Positions 24,067 through 36,995 of a stretch of DNA of 64,000 bases are shown one piece after another. Source of the DNA: Annona cherimola (lineage: Eukaryota > Streptophyta > Magnoliopsida > Magnoliales > Annonaceae). The position numbers were made by a program, and so were the translations under genes. The stretch lies in NCBI GenBank assembly GCA_030490835.1, contig CM059971.1, positions 27,149,817 to 27,213,816 of the forward strand, given 5' to 3'. The stretch's first letter is position 1. Every line of letters begins with the position of its first letter. The notes below the pieces were generated by a model that worked only from the letters and a program-made list of their open reading frames with translations, did not search any database and was not told where the DNA came from.

Positions 24067-26819
24067 TATAACGCCTTGGATATTAGCAATTATGTAAATG
24101 GATAATGATGTGTATATTATAGTCTGAAAACCCACATGATAATAAAAATTTGATGAATCAATCGGTAAATATATGAAAGATTGTGTGAATTGCAGTAAAT
24201 GCGCTAAAAAATCCAATTGGTGAGGATTAGAAGGATGAATTTTGATAAATGGTTTGGTAGAAGTCCAATATAATTCTCACGTATTTTTAGGTTGTTTTGG
24301 ACTTGTATGAACCCTTGATTTGGTAAAATGATGGATTTTTTAGATTTTTGACCCTCATATGGATTTTGAACTAAAAAATGGCATTATTTAGAGCTGATTC
24401 ATTTTGAAATATGTTTAGGCATGAGTGAAATGTTTAGCATATTTGGAATAAATGTGGACTGATGTAGGTAAAATTCGAATGATAGATTTGGATGGATGAT
24501 GAAAATGAGCCTAGTTGCGTAGTTAAGCCCAAAAGAATTATAATAATGAAAACCGACCGAGGGTCATTGATGGGAGCCATGATTTGAATGAGAATGATTC
24601 TAGGCATTATTGAAATATGTTCGTAATGCTTAGCAATGAATTTGAGACGATGACTTTAAGAATTGAGTTATTTGGTGCTAATGGTGAAAATTTGATAAGA
24701 AATGAACTTGATCGACAAAAGTTTGGAAATGATATAGAATATGATGATTTCTAGAATGGATGAGATATTAAATGTATGTGTGATGTGTAAAAATTGATTT
24801 TAAAGGTAGTAGAGGTGATATATATGATTTGGGCCAATGAGACCCATTGTAGAAGTCAAACAGTTAAAGAGTTAAGTCAATGGGTCAATTTTGTATAAGA
24901 CATACTTTGAGAAAATAAATGACATAATTATGATATTATAATGACAAGATATGTATGTGAATAGTTGTTTTTGTGTTGGGAATGTTTTAACATATTAGAC
25001 TACTTATCCTATGAACAAGTAAAAGTTGGCAGTAAAGTTATGCAGTAAAATGCATTCAACCTTTTTTAGTAATAGAATTTTGACCTAAATTTTTGAAAGA
25101 TGTAGTACTTGTAGTTAGGAATCCATCACAAAAAGAATCATCTCGTTCGGAATTTTTTAGAGAAAGTTATGGAAAAAATGGTGTGATGTAGCTGAAATTG
25201 CGTTGTTTACGAGCCGACACGGGCAAAATTGTGTTGTTTTCGAAAAACAAGGCCTAGGCCCTCTTTCTTGCTATTTTAAACATGGGAGGGGGTCCAAACC
25301 CCAGCCATTTCATACCATTTATTTCTCTTCTTCCTCCTCATAACCCTAACTTTCAGCACTTATGAAAAAGCACTAAAAAGTGCTAGTTCACGTTGTTTTT
25401 ACATCAATGAAGCTTCCTAGATCAAGGAGAAAGCTTAAAGCTTTGAAAATTTTAGAGATTTTTACATAAAACTAAATTTTAGGTAAGTAGGTTATTTTCT
25501 TTTGAATCAAAATATGAATTCGAGTTAGAATCATGATGTTTTCGTCTTTGTTCATGGTTACCAAGTTTATTGTTGTGATTTAAATGAATTTTTGAGGTAT
25601 GAGGGTTATGTAGAGATTATAGAGAGGTTAGAAATTAGAGATTTTGATGGAAATACGTGTAAAGGATGAAATAGAAGTGTTTAGAAGTGATTTTGTATGA
25701 TATTATGATGTGTTGGACGGAATCCCATGGATTTTGAGTGAGTTGGGCGTGATTTTCATATAATGCCTATGATGTGTTCGATGAAATGCCTAAGTGAGGC
25801 TAAAGGTGAGAAAATGATGTATGAATAGGGTGTGTAATACCTTTCAGATGTGAAAAATTCGTTGCAAATGCTTGGGGCATATATGATGTTGATTGTTTGG
25901 AGTAAAACTTGTGACTAACTTAATGAATATAGGTTATATGAATTGAACTTGAGCTTGAAGATATATGGTTAGATGTATATTGGAATTTAAGATGAATTGA
26001 TATGGGTTATGTAGTTGGATGGATTCTAAGATGGTTTGGTATGAGTTTGCGTCTACCGCATATTGATTTAATGAATTGGTGCTAGATCCTTTGAAAATGG
26101 GCTAGTATTTTTGGCTATATGATTATGTATGGTTTTGATAGACTGATGGCACATGGTTTGAAATGGGCATATGACATAATTTTAGCATGAGCATGATGCA
26201 TATGACATAATTGATGTATATGCATGGTTTGCATAGGAATGTTCATGATCCTTTATTGACATGAGGATATAGTTATTCATGATCCTTAATTAATATGATG
26301 TTAGTTTGGTTTCATATGTGCTTGTGGCATCATATGATTGTGTGGGGCTATTGAGAGCCTAGTGTTTGCATTGCATGTGGTAGTATGACATATGATGAAT
26401 TTGGGGTTGCTGTTGTTTTTACTGACTGCACCTACTTACTGAGTTGCCCAACTCACATGTTTGTTTTTAATATTTTTAGTAGAACTAATGCTATAGGCAA
26501 CTAGCTATAAACTACATTATGTTTAATCTTAGGATGATGTGAATTGTTCTAAGTATAAGTTTGTTAGTTTTGTGCTATAGTTTGACATGGACATATATGT
26601 GAGATGTAATGTACTAGTATGATTAGTCGTGAGATGTATTTGTGTATTGAGATCATGAATCATGGATGTATGACATGTTGGCATTTTGCTGATGTGTTTG
26701 GAAATTATGAATGTGTATTTACTTCCACCGAGATACGAATGATGGAAATAATTGTAGTTTAATAGTTTTTGTCATATGTCTAATTGATAAATTAGTTGTA
26801 GTTATATAGGCTTGTCACA
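24067..26819 (+). mobile_element. Probable Ty3/gypsy-type solo LTR (~2.75 kb)
   Basis: It starts TATAACGCCTTGG, a near match to the TGTAACGCC start of many plant gypsy LTRs, and ends AGGCTTGTCACA. There is no coding sequence. A CATGGGAGGGGGTCC ... CCCTAACTTTCAGC ... TTTTAGGTAAGTAGG stretch (25270-25490) resembles the transcribed leader of such LTRs with a splice donor. Flanks AAGTA (left) and AGTGA (right) do not form a clean duplication, so the boundaries are provisional. Confidence 0.5.
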
Positions 26820-27189
26820 AGTGAATTTTTATATACATGTGGTCCTTTGCTTTCATAATTATAGCAGATATTGGGAAGATGCTACCGGATCTCTGCCATA
26901 GCAACAGTCGGTTTGGGGTGGTGGCTGACGGAATGCTACAGAATAACACATTAAACAAGAATAAACAAAGAAAGATGATAAAAAATACAACAAAATAAGA
27001 TAAAAAACAAAAGATAAGAAAACAAACAAGGAATAACATAGGCCAAGTTGACATTGTGATGTTACGAGAGGGCTAACTTGCAAGGTCAAGAATCCCACAA
27101 TAAAAAAAATAAACATCATTCTTAACGAAGTTGAAAAATCCATTTTGACAAAATAATCAAAAGGCAAAATAGCCAAAAAAACACCTTAG
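26820..27189. other. Spacer between the large LTR and repeat copy 2
   Basis: A/T-rich sequence with AAGAAA runs like 23676-24066, which suggests that the LTR at 24067 split one older sequence. The minus-strand frames 26815-27176 are hydrophobic by composition only. Confidence 0.4.
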
Positions 27190-27450
27190 TTGACTAAGTT
27201 AAGGATAACTTTAGCCTCATAAATAGAGAATAAGCACTTGCTTACTAAAATTATAATTTGCATTCCAAACTTTGTCCCTTACAAGCCCATAACAGGACTT
27301 ATTTATAATTAAGTCGACAGAAATCCTTTCACTGTTTTTCCAATGCGAGACCAATTAAATATCATAAAAGCAAACAATTGAAAATTTATTACTATGTTTT
27401 CCATGTGAGGCAGCTACCATATAATAAGCATAGCTCCCGTGTCACCCATT
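27190..27450 (-). repeat. Direct repeat copy 2
   Basis: Partner of 23411-23675 with the same landmarks. If the pair are LTRs, the older element was minus-strand with only about 0.75 kb of internal sequence (TRIM-sized) once the 2.75-kb LTR is removed, but no convincing primer-binding site was found. Confidence 0.5.
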
Positions 27451-28110
27451 ATGTTTCATCTGATGCCTTCAGTAAATGTTTCACTCACCCATGTGTGTTA
27501 GCGCGCATATCATGATATTAGATGCACCCAAATTCAATTCATTAATGTCACTCATCCAAATAATTTAATGTTAATATTTATGTCGGAAATTTCAAGAAAT
27601 AGTTGCATCACTCTTAAGTAGCCAAAATGAAATGCTTTTTGGCTAAATTCTGCGTATATAACAAAATAAATTTATGTTATATAGCCAAAAATAATGGTTG
27701 CATCTAATAACAATTGTTGTAGTATAATTAAGCAATTAAATAAGTAACTAACATGATCAGTAGCCGGTTTAATGTAATTAGCCAACCTTCATGCAATGTG
27801 GACTAGCTAGGGATCGGATCAACCGGTGGAAATGATAATCTACATTAGTTGCTCGACCTCGACGGGTAAAAACATGTAAAATCATAAAACTGAGGCATGA
27901 TACGGAAAAAATCCCAATACGAAATTGTTGTCTGTCGGATCGGCAACTAGTTTCCGACTGTTCGTTTCGGCGTACCATCCATCAGCTTAGCCGAACAACC
28001 CAGATTGAATTTTGGAGATCAAAGACGGCAAGAACGAGAACATCTCACCCGTCGATGCTCGGTCCCCTCTTGTGGAGCCCTCATCTTCAGTGGACCCCAC
28101 TGACTTGAAG
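27451..28110. other. Upstream region of the PPR gene
   Basis: Base composition shifts from AT-rich to coding-like at about 27960. An in-frame TGA at 28006-28008 closes the PPR frame upstream, and 28009-28110 is open but has no ATG. No distinct TATA box is evident. Confidence 0.4.
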
Positions 28111-30405
28111 ATGGTTTCTCTTCCTCCTCCGCCACCTCCGTCGAATCCCTCGCCGGTCAAAATCCCCTCCAAAAGCCCTGCATTTTTCACCCCAGTCCCT
28201 CCCTCCGTCTCTGTAGAACCCATCTCGCCGACAATACAAACGCCCCACCAACCAACCCAATCCGGCCGTCTCGAAAACCTCCACCTAATCTCCCTCTCCA
28301 ACCGGTTCAAATTCAAAGAAGCCCATGAATTCCTCGACGCCATGGACGTGGCCGGCGTTCCCGTCGCTTCCCAAGCATTCGAGTCTTTGTTTGAAGCCTG
28401 CAGGGCATCGAAATCGCTGTCCCACGGGAGGATTTTCCATGCGAGGCTGCGGAAAGACGGGAGAATTCCATCCGGGTCTCTTGGAAAGTCTGTTATTAGG
28501 ATGTACTTTGATTGTATGGGTGGCTCTGAGGACGCCCGGAGGGTGTTCGATGAAATTCCTGAGAAGGATTTGGCCACTTGGACTGTAATGATATCTGGGT
28601 GTTGTCGGAATGGGTGTTTTCTGGAAGCAATTGGCTTGTTTTCGCGGATGCTGGCAGCAGGCATGGAATTGGATGAGGTAGTTTATGCTGTCTTGATGCA
28701 GGCGGTTTCTGTTGACTGCGGGTTGGAGATTGGTCAACAGCTTCATTCTCATGGTATTCGAATGGGGCTGATTCCCACTGGTCCAGTGCTAGTCAACATG
28801 TATGCAACATGTGGGGATTTAGAGTGTGCACATCGTGCCTTTGGTCTGATGGTAGAGAGGAACATCGTGGCATGGACTGGATTGATGGTGGGGTATGCCC
28901 ATGCTAATCCACCAGACAAAACTCTTATGCTGTTTGATGAGATGATACGTGAAGGAATCAAATTGGATGGATTTGTATTTTCAATAGCTCTGAAGGCCTG
29001 TTCTGATTTGGAGTGTTGGGATACGGGGAGGCAGATTCATGGGTACGTTGTTAAATATGGGGTGGATTCAGATGTTTCAACAGGCTCACCACTTGTGGAT
29101 TTTTATTGTAAATGCAGAAGCCTCAAAGAGGCTCGCTGTGCTTTTGAGAAAATATCTAATCCTAACCAGGTCACGTGGAGCTCAATAATTTCTGGACTCT
29201 GTCAAGCTGGTGAAATTGAGGAGTCAATTCGAATGTTTAAAAGTCTTAGGCACAGAGGGACACTTTCGAAATCCATATATACCAGCATTTTTCAGGCAAG
29301 CTCAGCATTGGCAGATTTGAATTTTGGCAGCCAGTTACATGCTGATGCAAGCAAGAGGGGACTTGTTTCCAAGCTATATGGAGAGAGTGCACTGGTAACA
29401 ATGTACTCAAGGTGTGGTGAGTTTGATTATGCACGTGGAGTTTTCAGATTGATAAATCGACCAGATACCATTGCATGGACTTCCATGATTGCTGGTTCTG
29501 CTTATCATGGTAAGGCTTCAGAAGCACTGGGTCTTTTCAAGATGATGCTTCATTCTGGTGTAAGACCAAATTCTGTTACGTTCATTGGGGTTCTTACAGC
29601 CTGTAGCCATGCGAGATTGGTTTCTGAGGCATGGGAATATTTGGATTCCATGAGCAAAGATTATGGTGTGAAACCCACAATTGATCACTACAACTGTATG
29701 GTTGATATCTATTCTCGTGCAGGAGAGCTAGATAAAGCATTCCAACTAATAAAATGAATGCCATTTGAACCTGATTCAGTGACATGGAAGATGTTGTTGG
29801 GAGGGTGTAGGATCCACCATAACATTGAACTTGGTAAGATAGCAGGAGACTACCTTCTGCAGATGAACCCTGATGACTCGGCTGCTTACGTGCTGTTGTT
29901 CAATCTATACACTTCAGGGGAGAGATGGGAAGTGGCAGCCTCTGTTAGGAAGTTGATGACCGAAAGAGATATAAGAAAGGATATCAGCTGCAGTTGGATT
30001 ACAATAAAGGGTGAGGTTCATAGATTCGTTGTTGGTGATAGGCACCATGCCCAAACCAAAGAGATCTACTCCAAGTTGGAGGAACTGAATTACCTGTTCA
30101 CCAGCAATAAACGTGTCCATCTCAGAGGTGATGGTAGTCTGAGAGGTGGTGGGGCAGAAGTTTCACTTAATTTGAGAAAGGAGAACTTTGTTGACCATAG
30201 TGAGAGGATAGCAATTGCATTTGGGCTCATTTCTGCACCGACTAATGCTCCAATTTCTATATTCAAGAATCTTCGTGTTTGTGCCGATTGCCACGATTTC
30301 ACAAAATGGGTGTCAAAGACCACTAGGCGTAAGCTTGTGGTTAGGGATTCATGTCGATTCCATCATTTTGAGCAAGGGGAATGCTCTTGCCAAGATTATT
30401 GGTGA
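28111..30405 (+). CDS. RARE1: DYW-class PPR RNA-editing factor, RARE1-like, with one in-frame TGA
   Basis: An intronless gene of 764 codons from the first in-frame ATG. The product is a PLS-type PPR protein of the kind that binds organellar transcripts and edits C to U. From memory it matches Arabidopsis At5g13270 (RARE1, editing of chloroplast accD; about 750 residues) in length and motifs: ENLHLISLS, LFEACRASKSLSHGR, GLMVGYA, PLVDFY.KC, YTSIFQ, YGESALVTMYS.CG. The Ser/Pro-rich N-terminus fits a plastid transit peptide. PPR units are clear near residues 153, 251, 352 and 452; E/E+ motifs run from about 520 and a DYW domain from about 680 to the end, with HSE, CADCH and terminal DYW intact. 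One TGA (29755-29757, codon 549) precedes MPFEPD in the E region. The frame is otherwise perfect on both sides, so this is a very recent pseudogene, a null allele or a sequence error. Confidence 0.85.
29755..29757 (+). other. In-frame TGA in the E domain of the PPR gene
   Basis: The codon lies between FQLIK and MPFEPD. A single transition from CGA (Arg) or a change from another sense codon would explain it. Termination here would remove the E, E+ and DYW domains. Confidence 0.9.
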
Positions 30406-33400
30406 CAATAATGCAGATTGGATCCAGTTGCTTTCGAGAGTGCTCAACTCTTATGATTTGGAATTTTGGGAGATAGCATAAGCTCCATTTACTGTTGGTT
30501 TGTGCATTATTGCTCCACACCTTGCCACTAGCTTTTCTTTGAAATTCAGATGGCTTGCAGATGAATTATTGTTAGTTCTGTTAAATTCTGGAGGTCCTTG
30601 AAGTTGGTGTTTTGTGTTCCACATTCCCTAGTTGTTATGAAGTTGCCTGTAGGTTGCTGGCCTCTGATGACATATTTGGTTTCTTTGCCTTGCATAATTA
30701 CTGCAGCATGGTGGTGCAATGGCTGTATAAGTTGGCTGTAGCTTGGGTTGGGCATTTACCAGTTTCTAGGTTGTTAGGCTTTCCCTGATAGGGCTCCTAT
30801 TCATTGGAAGCCCTTCCCATAATTCTCTCATGGGAAGCTGGCTATCCGCTGTCCATTTTCGTTTAACAGTTTGGATTCAAAGGGGCAGCTTCAGTACTTG
30901 AAATATTCTGTAGGGGGTTTCAATTGGGCGCTCTCACACGCATGCAGAAGCTTCCCCTTCTGATGCCCTAGCTTGCATCACCTCTCTCCCCTTTTCTCCC
31001 TTGCCCTAGCCATTCTCCCCCTTGCTGCTTCCCTTGCACTGTTGGCTTCTCCATTCTTATCTATCTCCCCTATTCGCATGCCCCTTCTCCCAATCAAAAT
31101 ACTAGCTGCTGCCGCCGACAAGCCGGAGGTCATCTCAGACTAGTCCAACGAGCTGGAGGCTATTGTAGTCCTAATTGCATCTGCAGGCAATGGCTTCTCA
31201 GATGGTTTTGCTGTGTTATTAATGTACAAGTTCTGATTTTCTTTATTTTACCAAGATGTGTTCTGGCTTCTCAGATGTAATTAGGTGGGTTTGCTGTGTT
31301 ATTATTATTTCAAAAATCTGATATTCGTGATTGTTCTGAAATTATTCTTTGAATTTGAGTGATTTGAAAATTGCTACAAAATAAAATTGAGTTTTCGTTT
31401 GTCTGGTTTGTACAAACCCAGCTTGATTCAATCTGAATTTGGCTGGAAGTTTGTGATTTTTTGACAAATAGGTTGATTTGGTTGAAAATTCACTGGTCAT
31501 TGGTTGTGGGTTGTGGGCATAATTCAATCTAAATTAACCTGACCATACCACCACAAGTTAAACTGACATAAGTTCAAACTCTACAAGCTAACTTTTTCTT
31601 CGTGGATGTATTTAGAGGCTTTTTGGTTTCTTTATGTTGGAAGTGTTTATTTCATATTCAGTAATTCTTTTAACACTCAATGAATATCTCGTTTTCAATA
31701 GTCTTCGCATTCAACTGCTCCAGTGTTGTGCGCAAAATGCAATGATGAGAGTTTTTCATGTTTAGGAAATATAGCATTGTTATGTTGTCTCTTAAATAAT
31801 TGTGTGGGAAATAAATAATCCTACATCTTAGAGTCTGGCATTAGTGTTGATGCACTTCATTGCAGTTGTTTTTAACTGATCATGCATGATAGCTCCTTGT
31901 ATCGCTATTATTTGTCTAGTATATCTTGATAATTAGATGCCATACAGAAAATGGTTTGCCTTGCGATATGATCACTTATACTGGAGCACATTCCTTCTAC
32001 AAGTGTTATGGACCAGTGATGCACTTGGCCCTAGGTTTGGCAGCAAGCTGACCATGTGGTGGGTGGGTTAACTCTCAACTTGATCAGTATTGGGGTTTTG
32101 TATTTGAGTCCCCTGGAGAGCAATGCTTGGTCTTATTCCCTTGGGAATTGTCACCTTGAGAGGTGGTTCTCTATTTGTGTTTGTTGATGCAAATGTGGGT
32201 CAATCTAAAGGAATCAGCTTGTGTATAGAGCACCACAATTATCATTCAAATGCTGATTTGATCCAGCTTTTCAGTCGGCTCAATGTTTGAGGTGGGAAGA
32301 TTAGGCACGAGATAGTACCAAATTTTTTTTGGATCTAAGATTAGAGCACATGGTACCAACCAGGTGGAGCTAGGGTTCACTTGTATAAAGAAAAAAGACT
32401 TGCAGCCAGGACTCGCTTATACAGCACATCAGTCAATTGAACTTGGTGCCATCACAGATAGCCTGGTGTCATAGTCATATACTGGACCACTGGTTCAGTT
32501 TTACCCCTTGCTCATTCGAATGATCCACTTAGGGATCATACAGCTTGCAAGAATTGTCTTAAGTGACTATCTCTGATCTTTGACAGGAGATCCCAAATGT
32601 TTCTAAAAATTATTTTGTTAATTCAAGTGAGAGTTCGGTCACAGATTTTCTCAACTTTCTTTGTTGCTTTTGTTGTCTGTGTTCAGTGAGAATTTTTAAC
32701 AGATGTTTCTACGTTATCTTATTGAAGAAGCAATGCTTTCCATTTGATATGATCCTTTTTTTTTTATTTTTATTTTCTAGGCACTTGCCACTAAGCTAAG
32801 GGTAAATTAGGCATTAAAGCAATGGGTTTGTTGATGTGCCATCTCTGTTGGAACTAATGCAGTGAGTCACTTTGTTGGTGGTTGCCTCTCAGTGCTTCAG
32901 AAATATACTTTTTGCTGGGTCCTTTTATGACTCCCATGTTTTCCCTGAGAATATTATTCTTGCTTGTTCTGTTAATGAAGGTGATTGATTTATAAATGCC
33001 AATATGAATGGGCATGATGTTATCTTGCACCTTTTATTAATATTGGGTAACCAAAAAGGCATGTGCAGAAGGGATTGTTAAATGCTGCATTTTGCGTATT
33101 TGTACGCTTTCACTTTCATGCTCGAATGGAGCAAATGTCGGAGCTGTAAACTCTACTTCAGAAATTGCCACTTTTTTCTTGGAAGTGCTAATTCAAACAT
33201 TAAGGATGGATGAATACAACAATGCCTGGGCGCTTGGTTTTCGATTAACTAGAAAGTGTTTGTTGTTGGCATTCAGTTACAGGGAAACATACAATTTCAA
33301 TCACAACATATCTAATGTTGTTGATCTAATCTTTCAGGTATGAGTGGCGTTTCTATGAGTTATATGTTCAAATCCAGGTTAAAAATACTTCATGTATTTT

Positions 33401-34461
33401 ATTCTTGTATATATATATAATCTTTGGCATTTTATTAGTAATTTCAGGCATTGTTTGTCTGCTCTTTTAATTTATTTTCTAATAATGTATCTGCGGGAAA
33501 CACATCGTCAGACTCGTGAATATTATATACCTATAATGTTCTGATGGAGGTGAAAGAGCTAATGCTAAAGGAAATATCTTTGTTAAATTCCATTAGTGAT
33601 CAGGTTTGTGAAAACAGAAGGATTTTGCTGGTGGTTAAACTTTTCAAAGTACTGAGCCTTGCATGCATATTGTTTAGTTAGTGGGACTGATGTTTCTTCA
33701 TCTAGGCCATTGTCTATTTTGCATGCCACTCATTGATGGTCCCATCAAGCTTCTTTATTAAATCCTTGGGTTGTAGATGGTGGATGCTGTATTACGTGTT
33801 CATGACTTTTGAAAATTTCATGTTTCTTATATTTTCTGATTTTTCTAACAAATTCTCGGTTCCACCATTTGTCAGTTCCAAGATGCCAGACCAGCACAAT
33901 TAGCCGCACAAAACCGATTGATTTCTTGGAGAGTATTGGGAAAGGGACCCAATAGGTTTATGTCACTTTGACCACATGCTGACAAAACCATTGTTCTATT
34001 GGATTTTTACTCATATGTTGGAGACACATGGATATGGAAGATGGAATATACCAACCACCACATTGAACTAAGCCTATAAAACATGAAAACTAGGTTAAGA
34101 TGAATGAAGGATATTTTTGATGCATACTACAAATGCACAACTCAAGGACATCGATTGTAATCTCGGGACTCTTATCTCTTAAAGGTTAAATCAAGCCCAT
34201 TGTTTACAATCTTAGATAGGTTTTGAATGTTAGTTTAACGGGTGTAGCATGTTATTATCAAACCGATGCAAATTAGAGCATATTATAAGCCCATCTCCAC
34301 TAAAAGTTGTTTGCATGTAGTAATGCCCAAAAGAACCATAAGTTTGCCCAAAAGAGCCATAAGTTATGCTTAGAATTGAACTTATTATAGATATTTTATA
34401 GTGTTTGTGAGCAAATTAATGCCATCAGAAATGCTTGTGGAAGAGACAGGAACAATGAGAG
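30406..34461. other. Downstream of PPR gene, no gene supported
   Basis: The first few hundred bases are probably the PPR 3' UTR. GGCTTCTCAGATG ... TTTGCTGTGTTATTA occurs twice (31191-31225 and 31264-31305). The open frame 33092-33343 (83 codons) has no recognisable domain. The sequence is less AT-extreme than the transposon tracts and could include non-coding exons, but I cannot show any. Confidence 0.4.
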
Positions 34462-35714
34462 AGAAAAAAGATTTTTGTAAATATGTCTACAATATTTTAT
34501 TAATATTGCATTTATGCTTAAGTTTGCAAAAATTGCAAATATGCCTATCAGGTTTACCATAAAATTGCAATTGTGTCTCTTCCATTAGGGTATCATCTTA
34601 TTCGATTAAAAATTTTAATAAAATGACTAAAATTCATCTCCATTGCAGGCTGAGCACTACTGGACTACTTGTGATAGGTGGATAGATATGGTTTTGTTTG
34701 GGCAGATTTGCGTCTTTAAATGGAAACATGGTGCTGATCAGGAATTTTGATTTTGATTTCATGATGGCTTAGATTGATCTATGATGACAGCTAACAAGAT
34801 GGTTTGGCTGGCTCCAGATTGAAGAAGGCCATGGGTGGGATCAGGATTTGCAGGCGATGGGTGTAGCTGGATTTATCTCCTCTGATGCCAACTATGAAGA
34901 TGGTTGGAGGAAAGGGTTATCGGTTTGGCCGATATGAGCTGACCACATGATTGGCAGTAAAAACCCTCAAGCTCGTCAGCTTCTATTTCGTCTCTGGCAG
35001 TGACGACAACAACAGATATGTGCATCCAAACTGATGCAAACCCTTCATCCTCTACAGCTCCAGCCAACACCATAACTTGCTGCCCTCTTTTCTTCTAATT
35101 AATATCTTTTTTTCAAATTTTATGTAGTGGTTGGAGAAATTTGGATTTTATGGAGTCGAACAACAGTGTGGTTAGTAGTAATGGTGGTGATTCTTCTCCT
35201 ATGGTTGTGTGGATTTCTACCAATGGTGAGAAAGATTGACGGCAAGCAGGAACGTTCAGTGGTTTTCTTGTTGCTGATGATGAAGAAGGCAGCCGGGCAG
35301 ATGCTACTTTTAACAATCCAGGTCACCAGGCGACAAGATTCCAATGTGGCTTCATCACCCGAAGCATCAAAATAATGAATCATACCTGATGAGCCATCCT
35401 TAAGCCATTACCTATGTGTGTGTGAAACTGGGTTCAAGTTAGATGATGGAGCACCGAAATTTGATGCTTTTTGATTTGTGCACATGCTGTCCTAAAGGGT
35501 ATTTTGTCATTTTACAAGAAAATTTAACAGTGAAAGAATGAAAAAAACACTAATGGAAGGGGCATACTCGCAATTTTATGAAAATCTTGTAGGCATATCT
35601 GCAATGTTTGCAAATTTAGGGACATGGATGCAATATTAGTTGGGCAAGCTGCAAAAAAAAACAAAATAAACTGTAGACTGCAACCTGTGTTATTCACGAA
35701 AAAAATCTTTTTTC
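34462..35714. mobile_element. Mutator-like non-autonomous element with long imperfect terminal inverted repeats
   Basis: The left end (AGAAAAAAGATTTTTG; TAATATTGCATTTATGC; GCAAATATGCC; AAATTGCAATTGTG; CCATTAGGG; 34462-34660) is matched in inverted orientation at 35480-35714 (rc: AGAAAAAAGATTTTTT; TAATATTGCATCCATG; GCAGATATGCC; AAATTGCGAGTATG; CCATTAGTG). Inverted repeats near 200 bp with indels suit Mutator-like elements. The internal ~0.8 kb is more GC-rich and may be captured sequence. No target-site duplication was found, so the outer limits are uncertain. Confidence 0.55.
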
Positions 35715-36870
35715 TGAATTTACTTTATAACTTTGTGAAGTTGTTTCATTGATATTGTTTCAGTAAAATGGATTTGTCAGTTTATTGTTTAAGATGATGA
35801 AGTATACGAATGTGGAGTCATAGAGCGTGCTTCCATATCATAGGGATTTTACGGCCTCGATTTCAAAATTTTTTTTTTGAATTTTTTATTTTACTCTGGC
35901 ATTGTTGTTTTTCTCTAGTTGCAAGATGCTAGTAGTGCCTTAGTTGCATCATAATTTTTGTGTGGTGCTTCTCCTGTCCATCACCTTTTAGATCCCACTC
36001 CAGAAATGATGATTGGAAACACATGCTTCCCTGCTTATGGAGCCAAATTCAGTCCCATGTTTTTTTAATTTTTAATTTTTTAAGGATAATGGGAATTCTC
36101 ATGCTATTATTAGCATACAATCAAATCTGCAAATGGGTTGTTAGCTTGTTGTCCGATTACTCAAAACTATTTATTGCTTTTCTGTCCAGTTGTGGTTTTG
36201 ACTCATGCTTTTAGTTCAGGACTTCAAGGTGGGTGGGTGGTGTGCATGTTTGGAATTTTTGTTTGAAAAAAAATGACTGTCTAATGATCGAAGATTAGAA
36301 AACATCTTGATTAGTTTGCATGTCCAACTGACTGGACAATCTCTAATTAGTCCATCAAACTAAATCTAAACCATCAAACTAAATCTAAACCTTTCAGATT
36401 TGTGCAGTATGTGATCTGGTCTAACTGACTCGTCTAACCTGTTAGCTGCATCATTAATTATCAATTCATAGCAATTGTCAGTCTCATGGGGTTCATGATA
36501 CTGAAAAAGGATGGGAAATCCAACTGTTGGGCTGATTGTGGTGGCCCTGCAAAACTATTGAATTCTAGAATCTCTTTCTACCCGATTATAGCTCTGGCTA
36601 TGCTTTGAGTCTGAATAAGTTGTTGTAGCATACTTTCGGCATTTTGATTCGCTGCTGAGGAAAAATCTAGTATTCTTACTGCAGGTTGTGATCTTTATAA
36701 TGGCACTAGGTTATCTTTGGCTCCTCACCCAAGTGATAATACGCCGGATCTGCTCCCATCTAATGAGCGGCAGAAGAACCCTAGAGGCCGTATGGTACCT
36801 ACGGCTGTTGCTAGTAATCCCTCTTGGGCTACAACCTTGGTTTTGTCATGGTGGTGGTGGTGGTGGTGGT
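35715..36870. other. Intergenic, no gene supported
   Basis: Frames at 35960-36214 and 36688-36920 are short and unrecognised. A (TGG)n microsatellite occupies 36848-36870. Confidence 0.5.
36848..36870. repeat. (TGG)n microsatellite
   Basis: About seven uninterrupted TGG/GGT units immediately before the TAGGGGTG end of a hAT-like element. Confidence 0.9.
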
Positions 36871-36995
36871 TAGGGGTGTTAATGGTGGTGGTTAACCTGT
36901 TAACCTGCATGACCAACTAATTTATAAATGAATTTGGGTTGTGATTCTTGAATAAATGATTTATGAGCTATCAACCCCTTTAACTATTTAAATAA

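Noticed and set aside
28012..28110. Start of the PPR protein at 28012
   Set aside because: That codon is TTG directly after an in-frame stop; the first ATG is at 28111 and gives a length close to the Arabidopsis protein.
27987..28752. Long minus-strand frames opposite the PPR gene (up to 225 codons)
   Set aside because: They are antisense shadows of a GC-rich coding exon, with no recognisable domain; the sense frame matches a known family over its full length.
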